Assembly (NCBI GenBank): GCA_044426085.1
Contig: JAWXUU010000001.1
Coordinates: 143,704-207,703 of the forward strand
Source of the DNA: JAWXUU01 sp044426085
GTDB lineage: Bacteria; Bacillota; Clostridia; Christensenellales; CAMQZB01
DNA: 64,000 nt
Direction: 5' to 3'
Made by a program: the position numbers and the translations under genes. The notes beneath the pieces were generated by a model, which saw only the letters and a program-made list of their open reading frames with translations, was not told where the DNA came from and did no database searches. How positions within the stretch are numbered: position 1 is the stretch's first letter; every line of letters starts with the position of its first letter. This document shows positions 24,862-33,864 of the stretch, in pieces.

Positions 24862-26133
24862 TTATTTTACTTTGTAGATCAATTTCTTTAGGAATGTTCC
24901 TGTGAATGAACCCAAAACCATCATAGCGAAGAAAATCCAGCCTGAAAGTGAGAAGCTTGCGATTGGAGTGTACAATGCACCACCATTACAGCCGTTTGCT
25001 ACTCTTGTTGCAAAACCCATAACGAAACCGCCCACGATATAAACAATCGCGTCTTTACCAGAAATTTTGTATGATGCCTTAACAGAAGAAAGGAATTTTC
25101 CGCTCATAAGAAGAGCGATAAGTGCACCGAAGAAAATTGCTGAGTTTTGAATGTTCATTGTTGAAGTGATGAATGAACCTGTGAATGAAGTTGTTGCCCA
25201 ACCTGTGTATCCAGAGATAGCACCGCCAAGACCAAACACGTTCAAGATTCTTGCTGTCCATTGACCAAATGTTGTTGAGAAGCCCCAACCGCCACCAGCG
25301 AAACCAAACATGAGCGCTGCTGTGATCATGATAAGAACTGCACCTTGACCAAGTGACCATGGGTTTACAAACAATCTATCAAAAAGTGATTTGCATGGGC
25401 ATACGCCTTCTGCGTCAAGTTTGTTTGCATCCAAAATTGCTTGTTGATAAACATCTTGATTAAGTTCTGCTTCAATACCTTTGAATGTGCCGTTTGCTCT
25501 TCTGTATGCTTCGTATTTTTTAGCAAGAAGGATTGCAATAAGACACAAAACACCAGTGATTGCAAGACCGCCAAGATATCCGCCAAGAAGTCCGCCTTCA
25601 AAGAAGCTTGGGAAGAATACGCCGTTATATGAGCCGTATGAAATCAATGTTGATGTCACGAAAGAACTTGACATGATTGGTTGTCCCACGATAACGCCGA
25701 CACCAAAGAAGAACATAACAAGGATTGCTCTTGATGGGCTTTCAGCAAGGTCTGTCAAGACACCTGATGCACAACACATAGACCAAGACATACCAAGACC
25801 AAACAAGAATGCACCGACAAACAAGCCACCGCTGATTGCTTTTACAGACAAGCTTATGCTGTCTGGGGCGATTGTTGCCATAGCCGCAACGATTGCTGCT
25901 GTTCCGAAGAACATCCAAATCATCGCTTGCATAAGTCTTGTAGAGCCACCGCCAAACGCACGGTTAGCACTGCCCGCAAAGCCGTATGATGCACGAGCCA
26001 TTGTGTAGCCGAATGCAAGACCAATAACGAGTCTGAAATAGAGTGCTGTTGTTGTCAAGAATACACTGCCTAGGATGAGTAGGATTGCAAGCAAAGCTAC
26101 TCCGACGATAAATTCGATTTTACCTTTTAACAT
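24862..26133 (-). CDS. YeeE/YedE family sulfur transporter
   Basis: A 423-residue polytopic membrane protein with a repeated DUF395-type unit. Conserved cysteines lie in SMCCASGVLTDLAE (first half) and ANGCNGGALYTP (second half), the positions used for thiosulfate relay in YeeE (TsuA). It should carry thiosulfate or another reduced sulfur or selenium species. It follows the flavoprotein gene by 29 bp in one operon, whose rhodanese domain could receive the sulfur. Confidence 0.87.
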   Translation of the reverse strand: MLKGKIEFIVGVALLAILLILGSVFLTTTALYFRLVIGLAFGYTMARASYGFAGSANRAFGGGSTRLMQAMIWMFFGTAAIVAAMATIAPDSISLSVKAISGGLFVGAFLFGLGMSWSMCCASGVLTDLAESPSRAILVMFFFGVGVIVGQPIMSSSFVTSTLISYGSYNGVFFPSFFEGGLLGGYLGGLAITGVLCLIAILLAKKYEAYRRANGTFKGIEAELNQDVYQQAILDANKLDAEGVCPCKSLFDRLFVNPWSLGQGAVLIMITAALMFGFAGGGWGFSTTFGQWTARILNVFGLGGAISGYTGWATTSFTGSFITSTMNIQNSAIFFGALIALLMSGKFLSSVKASYKISGKDAIVYIVGGFVMGFATRVANGCNGGALYTPIASFSLSGWIFFAMMVLGSFTGTFLKKLIYKVK

Positions 26134-26162
26134 TTTAGTTTCCCCCTAAAAATTTTTTTGTA

Positions 26163-27863
26163 TTAGTTAAAGTTGTAATCTGAAACAACTTTTTCCCTGT
26201 TTTGATTTTGGTCTTGGAAATATTCATAAAAAGATAGTCCCAAGAACCCGCCTGACACGTTATACACGTTATCAAAGCCGTTTGCTATAAGTGCAAGACA
26301 TGCGTTGTAGCTTCTTTGCGCTGATCTGCAGTGCAAATAAATTGGCACGTCTTTTGGAATTTCTGAAAGTCTGTCACGGATTTGTGAAAGTGGAATATTC
26401 ACAGCGCCGTTGATTCTTGCAAGTGCGTATTCGTGAGGTTCTCTGACGTCGATGATGTATGCTCCGCTTTCAACAAGACCTCTTATTTCTGAAACTCTGA
26501 TTTGTTTATATTTGCCACCGAGAAGGTTCATACCAACAAGAGCCGACATGTTTGTTGGGTCTTTTGCTGTTGAGAATGGTGGGGCATAACAAAGTTCCAA
26601 ATCCGCCATATCCGCAAGTGTTCCGCCAAATTTGATAAGCGTTGCAACGATATCAACACGCTTAGCAGAATCGCCCTTGGAAATTGCTTGTGCACCCAAG
26701 ATTTTGCCCGTTGGAACTTCATAAAGCACCTTGAAAAAGAACGGTGCAGAATTTGGCATGATACCAACTTTGTCTTGTGGGATTATGTAAACTATGTCGT
26801 AGTTGATATCGCAATCTTTGCATTGAACTTCAGTGAGCCCCGTTGCAGCAGCGTTATAATCAAACACTTTTATGCAAGAAGAGCCGATGTAGCCCGTGTT
26901 TTGCGAAATCCAACCATACATATGGTTTGCAGCTTGGCGAGCTTGCTTTTGGGCAGGCCCCGCAAGTGGCAATCCACCTGTTTTTTGAGTTAGTGCAAAA
27001 GTGATTTCAACTGCGTCGCCAACGGCATATATATCGCTGTCTGTCACAGTTTGCCAGTTTGCATTCACTTTGATATGACCTGTTTTTGAAAGCTTTATTC
27101 CCGCTTCTTTTGCAAGTGCTGTATCGGGTTTCACGCCGATTGCCATGACAACTGCATCACCTTCAACCACAGTTCCGTCTTCAAGAACCAAGTTGGAATT
27201 TTGATATTCGCAAGCCATTTTGCCAAGCACAAGTTTCACACCTTTATCGTGAAGTTCCTTGTGAAGAATTTGAACCATATCTTCATCAAAAGGACGCATG
27301 ATTTGCGGTTGAGCTTCCACAAGAGTGACGTCGAATCCCGCTTCTTTCAAGTTTTCTGCTGTTTCCACGCCGATAAATCCACCGCCGACAACAGTGATTT
27401 TTTTAACCGCGTTATCACCTTTCACAAAGTCGTATAACTTGGCAACGTCAACCACGTTTTTCACGATGAACACGTTTGCGTTTTCGTGACCTTTAAGCGG
27501 TGGAACAATTGCGTTTGCGCCTGGTGCCAAAATAAGTTTATCGTATGTTTCCATATATTCGTCGCCGGAAATAAGGTCTTTAACCAAAACTCTTTTGCCT
27601 TCTTTTTCGATTGCGATAACTTCACTGTTTACCCTTGCTGTTATGTTGTATTGATTGTGGAATTGTGGTGGATTCATCAAAACCAAATCGTCGTGAGCGG
27701 TGATTTTTTCACTCAAACGATATGGCAAACAACAGTTTGAAAATGACACATGTGGACCTTTTTCAAACATGATAATTTCAGCTGATTCATCCAATCTTCT
27801 TAGCCTTGCAGCAGTGGAAGCACCGCCGGCAACACCGCCGATTATGACATATTTTTTACTCAT
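26163..27863 (-). CDS. CoA-disulfide reductase-like flavoprotein with C-terminal rhodanese domain
   Basis: A 566-residue fusion. The N-terminal 450 residues are a pyridine nucleotide-disulfide oxidoreductase with FAD-binding GGVAGGAS (9-16), active-site SNCCLPY (42-48, C44 in the place of the single redox cysteine of CoA-disulfide reductases), an NAD-binding VVGGGFIGVE and the YAVGDAVE FAD motif. The last 100 residues are a rhodanese domain with DVREPHEY and active cysteine in HCRSAQRS. Such enzymes reduce CoA disulfides, persulfides or polysulfides. The usual glycine after the redox cysteine is replaced by a second cysteine (C45). Paired with the sulfur transporter downstream. Confidence 0.9.
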   Translation of the reverse strand: MSKKYVIIGGVAGGASTAARLRRLDESAEIIMFEKGPHVSFSNCCLPYRLSEKITAHDDLVLMNPPQFHNQYNITARVNSEVIAIEKEGKRVLVKDLISGDEYMETYDKLILAPGANAIVPPLKGHENANVFIVKNVVDVAKLYDFVKGDNAVKKITVVGGGFIGVETAENLKEAGFDVTLVEAQPQIMRPFDEDMVQILHKELHDKGVKLVLGKMACEYQNSNLVLEDGTVVEGDAVVMAIGVKPDTALAKEAGIKLSKTGHIKVNANWQTVTDSDIYAVGDAVEITFALTQKTGGLPLAGPAQKQARQAANHMYGWISQNTGYIGSSCIKVFDYNAAATGLTEVQCKDCDINYDIVYIIPQDKVGIMPNSAPFFFKVLYEVPTGKILGAQAISKGDSAKRVDIVATLIKFGGTLADMADLELCYAPPFSTAKDPTNMSALVGMNLLGGKYKQIRVSEIRGLVESGAYIIDVREPHEYALARINGAVNIPLSQIRDRLSEIPKDVPIYLHCRSAQRSYNACLALIANGFDNVYNVSGGFLGLSFYEYFQDQNQNREKVVSDYNFN

Positions 27864-27894
27864 TTTTCTCCTCCAATATTATTATTTATTTGAT

Positions 27895-27914
27895 AGCATT
27901 CAAACTTGAACGCT
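27895..27914. promoter_or_regulatory. imperfect palindrome before the sulfur operon
   Basis: AGCATTCAAACTTGAACGCT: 8-9 matching bases per arm, 50 bp upstream of the flavoprotein start. A candidate regulator site; no matching regulator gene is adjacent. Confidence 0.35.
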
Positions 27915-27967
27915 AAACCTTTATTCTGTTTTGATTGTGCCATTTGCACGTTTTGCGAATTTGAAAT

Positions 27968-29329
27968 TTATTTATCCGCCCTTTTATTTCCCACTTTTTT
28001 ATTTCCCACTTTTTTATTTTTGAAAATAAAAAATCCAATCACTGCCCCTGCGATTATCCACGCGATAAGAAACAGCATTGGTGCAAGGGAAAGTTTCGCC
28101 GGCGAAAATGGCAACACAAGCAATAAAAGAACTCCAACGCTTATCACAATGCCCGCAACCCCGAAAAACTTAGTGACTTTATCTTGCGATTTGATAACTG
28201 TGCCTAAACACACATAAAAATATGCTACACCCGCCCCAAAAGAGCACATATCGACTATCCAAACCACCACTTCTCTGCCAAAAAGGCAAAGGCAACAGCC
28301 TATTATTGAAACGAAGTATATTGTGTTTTTGTTCACTCCGTATTTATTTTGCTTTGATAAAAAATTCGGCATGACATCACTTCTTGCCATAGAGCCAATA
28401 AGCTTTTGCGAGCACACCATAAAGCCGTTTATCCCCGCCGAAACAGCGCAAGCAATTGCGATTGTGATTATCACAAACGCCCAAGCGCCAACGTTTTCCA
28501 TAACCCCCGAACCTAGCGCCCAACCAAATGTTGACGCTTGCGACGGTGAATATGCAAGGCCTGTCATGAAGTTTAAAATCATATATATCATCATGCCAAA
28601 CAAAAGAGCAACAACGGAAATCGCCGAAGCTTTTCGCTTTGATACGCCCAAATCTTTCACGAGTTGCGGAATTGCATCAAACCCAATAAACAAAAATGGT
28701 GTGACAGCAATAACAACCAAGACCGCTGAAAAATCAAATGTGTAATTTTCCACATAATTGGTATTGAAAACTGCGAAATCCGCGTTTATCATCATTGCGA
28801 CAAACACGACAAATATAGAAATCACCATGCAATATATGATGTATTTTTGAACCTTGCCCGTGCTTTTCACCCCGACCAAATTGATTGTGGCAAAAAGAGC
28901 AATAAGCAGTGTGGAAACCAAAACTTCACCGATATAAACTGCGTCACCCGCGATTGTATAAAGATATCCAAAATTGAGAGCGTCTGGGAAAATATAATTT
29001 AAAACTATTGGGAAAGCCGACGCATTCAAAGGAATAAGCGTCATATAGGCAAGAAATAAAAACCAACCAACAACAAATGAATGACGATCGCCAAAACACA
29101 TATTAGCAAAGGAAAATTCTCCGCCTTCTGTTATTTCGCAAGACATCATAAAACGGTAGCTTCTTTCAATCACAACAATACACATTGTGCCAATAAAAAG
29201 CCCAATTGTTGTGTTTATAACCCCCGCAGTAGGCAAAAATTTGCTTCCGGGCAATATAAAAGACCCCATGCCAATAATAGCACCGAGAATTATCGCGAAA
29301 ATCTCCGTTGTGTGTAACTTATTATTCAT
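27968..29329 (-). CDS. APC family amino acid permease
   Basis: A permease of about 453 residues with 12 predicted helices and the APC-type N-terminal helix break (IILGAIIGMGSFILPGSK). The best start is the ATG at 29327-29329 after GAGGGG; the frame is open further up only from a TTG. Substrate unknown. The C-terminal tail KKVGNKKVGNKRADK is encoded by a 15-bp tandem repeat (27981-28022), so tail length may vary among strains. Confidence 0.85.
   Translation of the reverse strand: MNNKLHTTEIFAIILGAIIGMGSFILPGSKFLPTAGVINTTIGLFIGTMCIVVIERSYRFMMSCEITEGGEFSFANMCFGDRHSFVVGWFLFLAYMTLIPLNASAFPIVLNYIFPDALNFGYLYTIAGDAVYIGEVLVSTLLIALFATINLVGVKSTGKVQKYIIYCMVISIFVVFVAMMINADFAVFNTNYVENYTFDFSAVLVVIAVTPFLFIGFDAIPQLVKDLGVSKRKASAISVVALLFGMMIYMILNFMTGLAYSPSQASTFGWALGSGVMENVGAWAFVIITIAIACAVSAGINGFMVCSQKLIGSMARSDVMPNFLSKQNKYGVNKNTIYFVSIIGCCLCLFGREVVVWIVDMCSFGAGVAYFYVCLGTVIKSQDKVTKFFGVAGIVISVGVLLLLVLPFSPAKLSLAPMLFLIAWIIAGAVIGFFIFKNKKVGNKKVGNKRADK
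27981..28022 (-). repeat. 15-bp tandem repeat in the permease tail
   Basis: About two and a half copies of a TTTTTTATTTCCCAC unit (plus-strand orientation), in frame, coding for repeated KKVGN. Confidence 0.7.
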
Positions 29330-29358
29330 TTTCCCCTCATTTTCCAAATCACTTTTAC

Positions 29359-29387
29359 ATTATACATCAAAACTTCTGCATAATCAA
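29359..29387 (-). promoter_or_regulatory. promoter of the APC permease gene
   Basis: TTGATT (29382-29387), 17-bp spacer ending TG, TATAAT (29359-29364). Confidence 0.75.
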
Positions 29388-29467
29388 TACTTTTTAAAAA
29401 ATACTTTTTAATATTATTTATGAAATTATTTTCTGATATCTGTTTTATTGAAATCGGCTAAGCAAAA

Positions 29468-29492
29468 CCACCCACAAAAGATTTATGGGTGG
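29468..29492 (-). terminator. terminator of the epimerase-like gene
   Basis: CCACCCA/TGGGTGG stem with T-rich flanks on both strands, so it may work in both directions. The 75 bp between it and the gene (29493-29572) is T-rich low-complexity sequence with TTTTTATATG repeats and no gene. Confidence 0.7.
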
Positions 29493-29572
29493 CGATTTTT
29501 TTATATTTTATTTATATTTTGTTTTTTATTGGTTATATTTTTTATATGTTTTTATATGTTTTTATCTGTGTT

Positions 29573-30592
29573 TTATTTCAAGCCGAGTGAAAGAAGTGAA
29601 TCTTGGAATTCTTCATATGCTTTACAGATATCGTCTTCGATTTTTTCCTTTGCTTCGTCGTAGGGGAAATCAGTTTCTTCCCACCATTTTGCAAGGCTGT
29701 CGACGCCGTCTTGCAAGCTGATTTGTGGTTTATAATCGATAACTTTTTGGATTTTTTCGTTTGAGAACACAGCGCAGTGAACTTTTTCATAATTGAGATG
29801 AGTGCACACTGTTGGATAGATTTTTCTTAGCAATGCAGAAGAGATATAATAGAATTTTGGTTCTTTTCCGACTGTTTTTCCTATTGCGCGATAAAGGTCT
29901 TCCCACACGACAACTTGAGTGTTTGTGATGTGATAGAAATCGTTATACGTTTTATCGTTGCCACAGCAAAGCACGTAAGCTTTTGCAAGGTCACCCGCGA
30001 AAGTGAATGTCCAAGGGATAACACCTTCACCCACCATAACAACAGGCTTTCCGTTTGCAATACGGCGAGCAATGTTGCGATTTTGACGGAATGTGCCCAC
30101 GGTTTGCGAACCTGTGCCAAAAGTTAGGCTTGGCCTTATGATTGTTATGCCCGCATTATATTTGCCCATTTGCGTTTGCATGAATCTATCCATTTCCGCT
30201 TTATTAAAGCCGTATGCAAAAGAATCGTCATACGTAAGCTGTTCGCTGTTTTCAGAAACAGGAAAGCTTTTATACGGTCTTTGATATGCCGAACTGCTTG
30301 AAGTTGTGATGATTTGTTTGCATTTTGCACCGAACAAATCAAGAAGTTCCTTGGCATCTGCCACGTTGAAAGAAATCATATCGATAACCACATCAATATC
30401 AAGTGCGTTCATTTTCGCGTGGAAATCAGCAGTTTCTTTTCTGTCGCCCACAATAACTTTCACACCATCTGGCATGCTCACGTTTCTCATACCGCGATTG
30501 AAAACTGTCACATCGTGACCCGCATTCACGGCTTCCTGAACAATTTGCGAACTGATAACCCCAGTTCCACCTAGAATCAAAATTTTCATCAT
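29573..30592 (-). CDS. NAD-dependent epimerase/dehydratase family protein
   Basis: A 339-residue extended-SDR protein. The Rossmann start is GGTGVISSQI (8-17), and the active-site pattern is SSSSAYQRP followed by YGFNKAEMD, with the lysine in the usual YxxxK spacing (Y-G-F-N-K). Family members act on nucleotide sugars or related substrates. The gene has no sugar-biosynthesis neighbours, so the reaction is not assigned. Start is one of two ATGs after AAGGGG. Confidence 0.82.
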   Translation of the reverse strand: MMKILILGGTGVISSQIVQEAVNAGHDVTVFNRGMRNVSMPDGVKVIVGDRKETADFHAKMNALDIDVVIDMISFNVADAKELLDLFGAKCKQIITTSSSSAYQRPYKSFPVSENSEQLTYDDSFAYGFNKAEMDRFMQTQMGKYNAGITIIRPSLTFGTGSQTVGTFRQNRNIARRIANGKPVVMVGEGVIPWTFTFAGDLAKAYVLCCGNDKTYNDFYHITNTQVVVWEDLYRAIGKTVGKEPKFYYISSALLRKIYPTVCTHLNYEKVHCAVFSNEKIQKVIDYKPQISLQDGVDSLAKWWEETDFPYDEAKEKIEDDICKAYEEFQDSLLSLGLK

Positions 30593-30691
30593 CTTTCCCC
30601 TTATAACAGCAAAATTTTTGCCGTTTTCTTTTTATTATGATATCACGATTAATTGCAAAAAACAATATTTATTTGATAGATTTTTTATTTT

Positions 30692-31225
30692 TTATATGTT
30701 TTCATACATTTTGATAACTTCGCTTGGGTTTTCATCTGGCGATTTCAACTGCTTTTGCATCCACAAAATATCATGCCATTTCCCAAATTTATATCCCGCA
30801 TTGGCAAATCGTCCAACTTCGTGAAAGCCAAATTTTTCGTGAATGGAAACGCTTATTTCGTTTGGAATTGTTATGCAAGAAAATGCGTTATATATTCCGC
30901 AATCGGTCAACACCTCGAAAAGTTTTTCATAAAGCTTTGTTCCAATGCCACCACCCAAATGATTGTGGCTGATATAAATTGAAACATCCACGCCAAAGCG
31001 ATAAGCCTGCCTTTTGTTGTGGTCGGATGCGTAAGCATATCCAACAATTTCCCCACCGCGAGTGTAAACCAAGAAGGGAAAGTTTTCCGCAATGCCAAAT
31101 ATTCTGCTTTGGAAATCTTCAAACGACGGCACGTCTATTTCGAAAGAATAGGAGGTGTTTTTTATATAGTATGAATAAATATCTAAAATAGCGCCCACAT
31201 CCCCGACTTCAAGTTTTCTTATCAT
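30692..31225 (-). CDS. GNAT family N-acetyltransferase (phosphinothricin acetyltransferase-like)
   Basis: A 177-residue acetyl-CoA-dependent transferase. The GNAT motif A is seen as ISHNHLGGGIGTKLYEKL (glycine-rich acetyl-CoA pyrophosphate loop), with LDIYSYYIKNTSYSFE near the N-terminus and EKFGFHEVGRFANAGYKFGKWHDILWMQK near the end, both typical of PAT/MddA-type proteins that acetylate phosphinothricin or methionine derivatives. The natural substrate is unknown. Confidence 0.85.
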   Translation of the reverse strand: MIRKLEVGDVGAILDIYSYYIKNTSYSFEIDVPSFEDFQSRIFGIAENFPFLVYTRGGEIVGYAYASDHNKRQAYRFGVDVSIYISHNHLGGGIGTKLYEKLFEVLTDCGIYNAFSCITIPNEISVSIHEKFGFHEVGRFANAGYKFGKWHDILWMQKQLKSPDENPSEVIKMYENI

Positions 31226-31251
31226 ATAAATCCACCTACACCTTTTTTATA

Positions 31252-31280
31252 ATAATACCACACAAAGTGATATTTTTCAA
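31252..31280 (-). promoter_or_regulatory. promoter of the acetyltransferase gene
   Basis: TTGAAA (31275-31280), 17-bp spacer, TATTAT (31252-31257). Confidence 0.7.
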
Positions 31281-31549
31281 CAAATTTGCCGTCGCGATAA
31301 AATGAAATTTTCTTGTCGCGTAGCAACATTAACCCACAAAGTTTATTTTCATGCTTTTTTATTGGATTTTTCAACGATTTTATGGATAAAATTTCCATAA
31401 GGGTATTCCCTTTTGCGTTATTTCGTGATGCAATAGAAGAAGAAGATATTGCCGACGAATTTGAAGATGTGAACGCAACAAAAAATTAAATATGTGAAAT
31501 TAAACACATAAAGTTTAATCAATAAAAATTGAACCGATAAAAAATTTAA
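31281..31549. other. intergenic stretch without a convincing gene
   Basis: The only open frame of note is on the plus strand (31382-31489, 35 codons, product beginning MDKISIRVFPFALF and ending in acidic residues). It lacks a ribosome binding site and promoter, and may be a gene remnant. GTCGCG occurs twice (31290s and 31316-31321). Confidence 0.4.
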
Positions 31550-31583
31550 AGCCCACTTTCCATTGTGAAAGTGGGCTTTATTA
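31550..31583 (-). terminator. terminator of the gal operon
   Basis: AAAGCCCACTTTC and GAAAGTGGGCTTT form a 13-bp stem with a 6-nt loop; the minus strand continues AAATTTTTT. The 82 bp up to the galK stop hold nothing recognisable. Confidence 0.85.
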
Positions 31584-31665
31584 TTTGTTTAAATAAGCGG
31601 CAACTGTTTTTTGGAACTGCTTTTTGCAACTGCATTTTGAATAGTTTGCTACGCACGAAATAAAT

Positions 31666-32832
31666 TTAAATTATTGTTGCGCCTTCGCTTCGCACTTTTG
31701 CAACAAGGGTGTTTTCTTTGCCGAATATGCACGCCATTTTTTCTACGTAGAAAGGCACTTCAGCTTTGTTGATAAATGCAATGATTGTGCCCGCAAAGCC
31801 ACCACCGTGCACCCTGACTGCGCCGTCTTTTATTGTGTCTTTGGCAATTTTTAGGGCTAGTGGCAAGTTTTGGTCTTTATCTGTTGGGTATGTTGTGTTT
31901 TGAAGGTATAATTCGGAAGAAATTCCCGCGTTGTTGATTTGCACTAGGAAGTCTTTCAAATCGTCTTTTCTTAGCGCTTCGCACGCTTTTTCCACCCTGT
32001 GGTTTTCTTCAAAGAAGTGGATTGCACGCAAAATGCATCTGCCCGACATAACTTTTTTCATGCTTGGAATGTTTGCATAAAACTCGCTTTCTGAAACTTC
32101 GGAAAGTTGAGTTTTGCCGAAAAATTCAGATGCTGTTTTCATATCTTCCCTTATTTTAGAATATTCGTCTGTCAAATCAGAATGGTCGCCTGTGTTCACG
32201 ATAACGATTTCATAATCGCCAAGGCTTGATTCTATTCTGTCAACAACGGGCTCACCCGCAAAGTCGATTTCGCAAATTCCACCAAGGGAAATGCCCGATT
32301 GGTCGAGAAGTCCTGAAGGTTTGCCAAAATACACATTTTCTGCGAATCTGCCGATTTTTGCCATTTCTATTCTTGAAACATTGTCGTTATAAAATCTGTT
32401 TAGGATTTCACCTATCAAAAGTTCAAACGCAGCGGAAGAAGAAACGCCCGCGCCCTTGAAAATTTTGCTGTCCATAACCAAATGGAAACCGCCGATGTTG
32501 TAACCGTTGTTTTTGAAACCTTGCAAAACACCTTTCGCCATTGCTGGGGCTGTGCCTATTTTTGTTTTTTCAAGGTCGATTTCAGAAAGTTTGAAGGAAA
32601 ATTCTTGGTAGCCTTCCGAAAGAATAACAACGTCGTCCGCTTTGCTTGCCACTGCAACCATGTCGCAGTCGATTGCGCCAACGAGGACTTTTCCGCCGTT
32701 GTGGTCGGTGTGGTTTCCGCAAATTTCTATTCTGCCAGGAGAAGAAAAGATTGCTTCGTTTTTTCCGCCAAACCTTTTTGAAAATCTGTTTTGAAGTTTT
32801 TCAAGTCTTGTTTTATCAATTTGTATCATCAT
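31666..32832 (-). CDS. galK: galactokinase
   Basis: Phosphorylates galactose to galactose 1-phosphate (Leloir pathway). The 388-residue GHMP kinase has the family signature PGRIEICGNHTDHNGG near 32-47 (the Firmicute form of GRxNLIGEHTDY), the ATP-binding GAGVSSSAAFE and a C-terminal GGGFAGTIIAF. Last gene of the galM-galT-galE-galK unit, 17 bp after galE. Two adjacent ATGs (32830-32832 and 32827-32829) are possible after AAGGTG. Confidence 0.95.
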   Translation of the reverse strand: MMIQIDKTRLEKLQNRFSKRFGGKNEAIFSSPGRIEICGNHTDHNGGKVLVGAIDCDMVAVASKADDVVILSEGYQEFSFKLSEIDLEKTKIGTAPAMAKGVLQGFKNNGYNIGGFHLVMDSKIFKGAGVSSSAAFELLIGEILNRFYNDNVSRIEMAKIGRFAENVYFGKPSGLLDQSGISLGGICEIDFAGEPVVDRIESSLGDYEIVIVNTGDHSDLTDEYSKIREDMKTASEFFGKTQLSEVSESEFYANIPSMKKVMSGRCILRAIHFFEENHRVEKACEALRKDDLKDFLVQINNAGISSELYLQNTTYPTDKDQNLPLALKIAKDTIKDGAVRVHGGGFAGTIIAFINKAEVPFYVEKMACIFGKENTLVAKVRSEGATII

Positions 32833-32849
32833 TTCACCTTTTTATCAAA

Positions 32850-33863
32850 TTAGTCATCAAAACCGTTTGGGTTTTTGCTTTGCCAATGCCAGCTTGAACT
32901 GCACATATCGTCAATGCTGTATTGCGCTTTGAAACCAAGCTCTTTTTCCGCTTTTTCCGGGTTTGCATAACAAGTTTCAACGTCGCCTGCTCTTCTGCCA
33001 ACAAAGACGTGTGGGAGTGGGTTTCCGAGTGCTTTTTCAAACGCGTGCACAATATCAAGAACGGAATAACCTTCGCCTGTTCCTAGATTATAAGTCACCA
33101 CACCGCAGTTTTCTTCAAGCTTTTTGATTGCAAGAACATGCCCAACTGCAAGGTCGCAAACGTGGATATAATCGCGGACACATGTGCCATCGGGCGTGTT
33201 ATAGTCGTTGCCATAGATTGAAAGTTTTTCAAGTTTGCCGATTGCAACTTGAGTGATATAAGGCATCAAATTGTTTGGAATGCCTTGTGGGTCTTCCCCA
33301 ATAAGCCCTGATTCGTGAGCGCCGATTGGGTTGAAATAACGAAGTAGTGCGATGTTGAGATCAGGTGTTGCCACCGCTTCGTCACGCAAGATATCTTCGA
33401 TAAAAAGCTTTGTTCTGCCGTATGGCGAATAGCATGCAAGTGGAAAATCTTCGCTTATTGGGCATGTTTCTGGGAAGCCATAAACTGTTGCAGAAGAAGA
33501 GAACACAAGGTTTTTAACACCGTGTTTCTTCATTGTTTTAACAAGTGAAATTGTGCTTACGATGTTGTTTTCATAATATTTTAGTGGCACTTTCACACTT
33601 TCGCCAACTGCTTTCAAGCCGGCAAAGTGAATGATTGAAGTTATATCTTCTTTTTCAAAAACTTCTGATAAAGCCTCTTCATCCCTAACATCCATTTTAT
33701 AAAATGTTGGGCGAGCGCCTGCGATAGTTTCGATTCTATCAAGGCATGCTTCCTTGCTGTTTGAAAGGTTGTCGCAAATCACGACTTTTTCACCCGATTT
33801 GATTAGCTCTACCGCTGTGTGTGAACCGATATATCCAAGTCCACCTGTAACTAGTACTGACAT
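32850..33863 (-). CDS. galE: UDP-glucose 4-epimerase
   Basis: Interconverts UDP-galactose and UDP-glucose using tightly bound NAD. The 337 residues include GGLGYIGSH (7-15), the serine in FSSSATVYG and the catalytic YxxxK in SPYGRTKLF, with the FNPIGAHESGLIGEDPQGIPNNLMPY region typical of bacterial GalE (split here only to cite it: the FNPIGAHESG and DPQGIPNNL blocks). Starts 1 nt after the galT stop codon, so translation is likely coupled. Confidence 0.96.
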   Translation of the reverse strand: MSVLVTGGLGYIGSHTAVELIKSGEKVVICDNLSNSKEACLDRIETIAGARPTFYKMDVRDEEALSEVFEKEDITSIIHFAGLKAVGESVKVPLKYYENNIVSTISLVKTMKKHGVKNLVFSSSATVYGFPETCPISEDFPLACYSPYGRTKLFIEDILRDEAVATPDLNIALLRYFNPIGAHESGLIGEDPQGIPNNLMPYITQVAIGKLEKLSIYGNDYNTPDGTCVRDYIHVCDLAVGHVLAIKKLEENCGVVTYNLGTGEGYSVLDIVHAFEKALGNPLPHVFVGRRAGDVETCYANPEKAEKELGFKAQYSIDDMCSSSWHWQSKNPNGFDD

Positions 33864-33864
33864 A

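Noticed and set aside
31382..31489. Plus-strand 35-codon frame
   Set aside because: No ribosome binding site or promoter; too short to support alone. Kept only as a note on the intergenic stretch.
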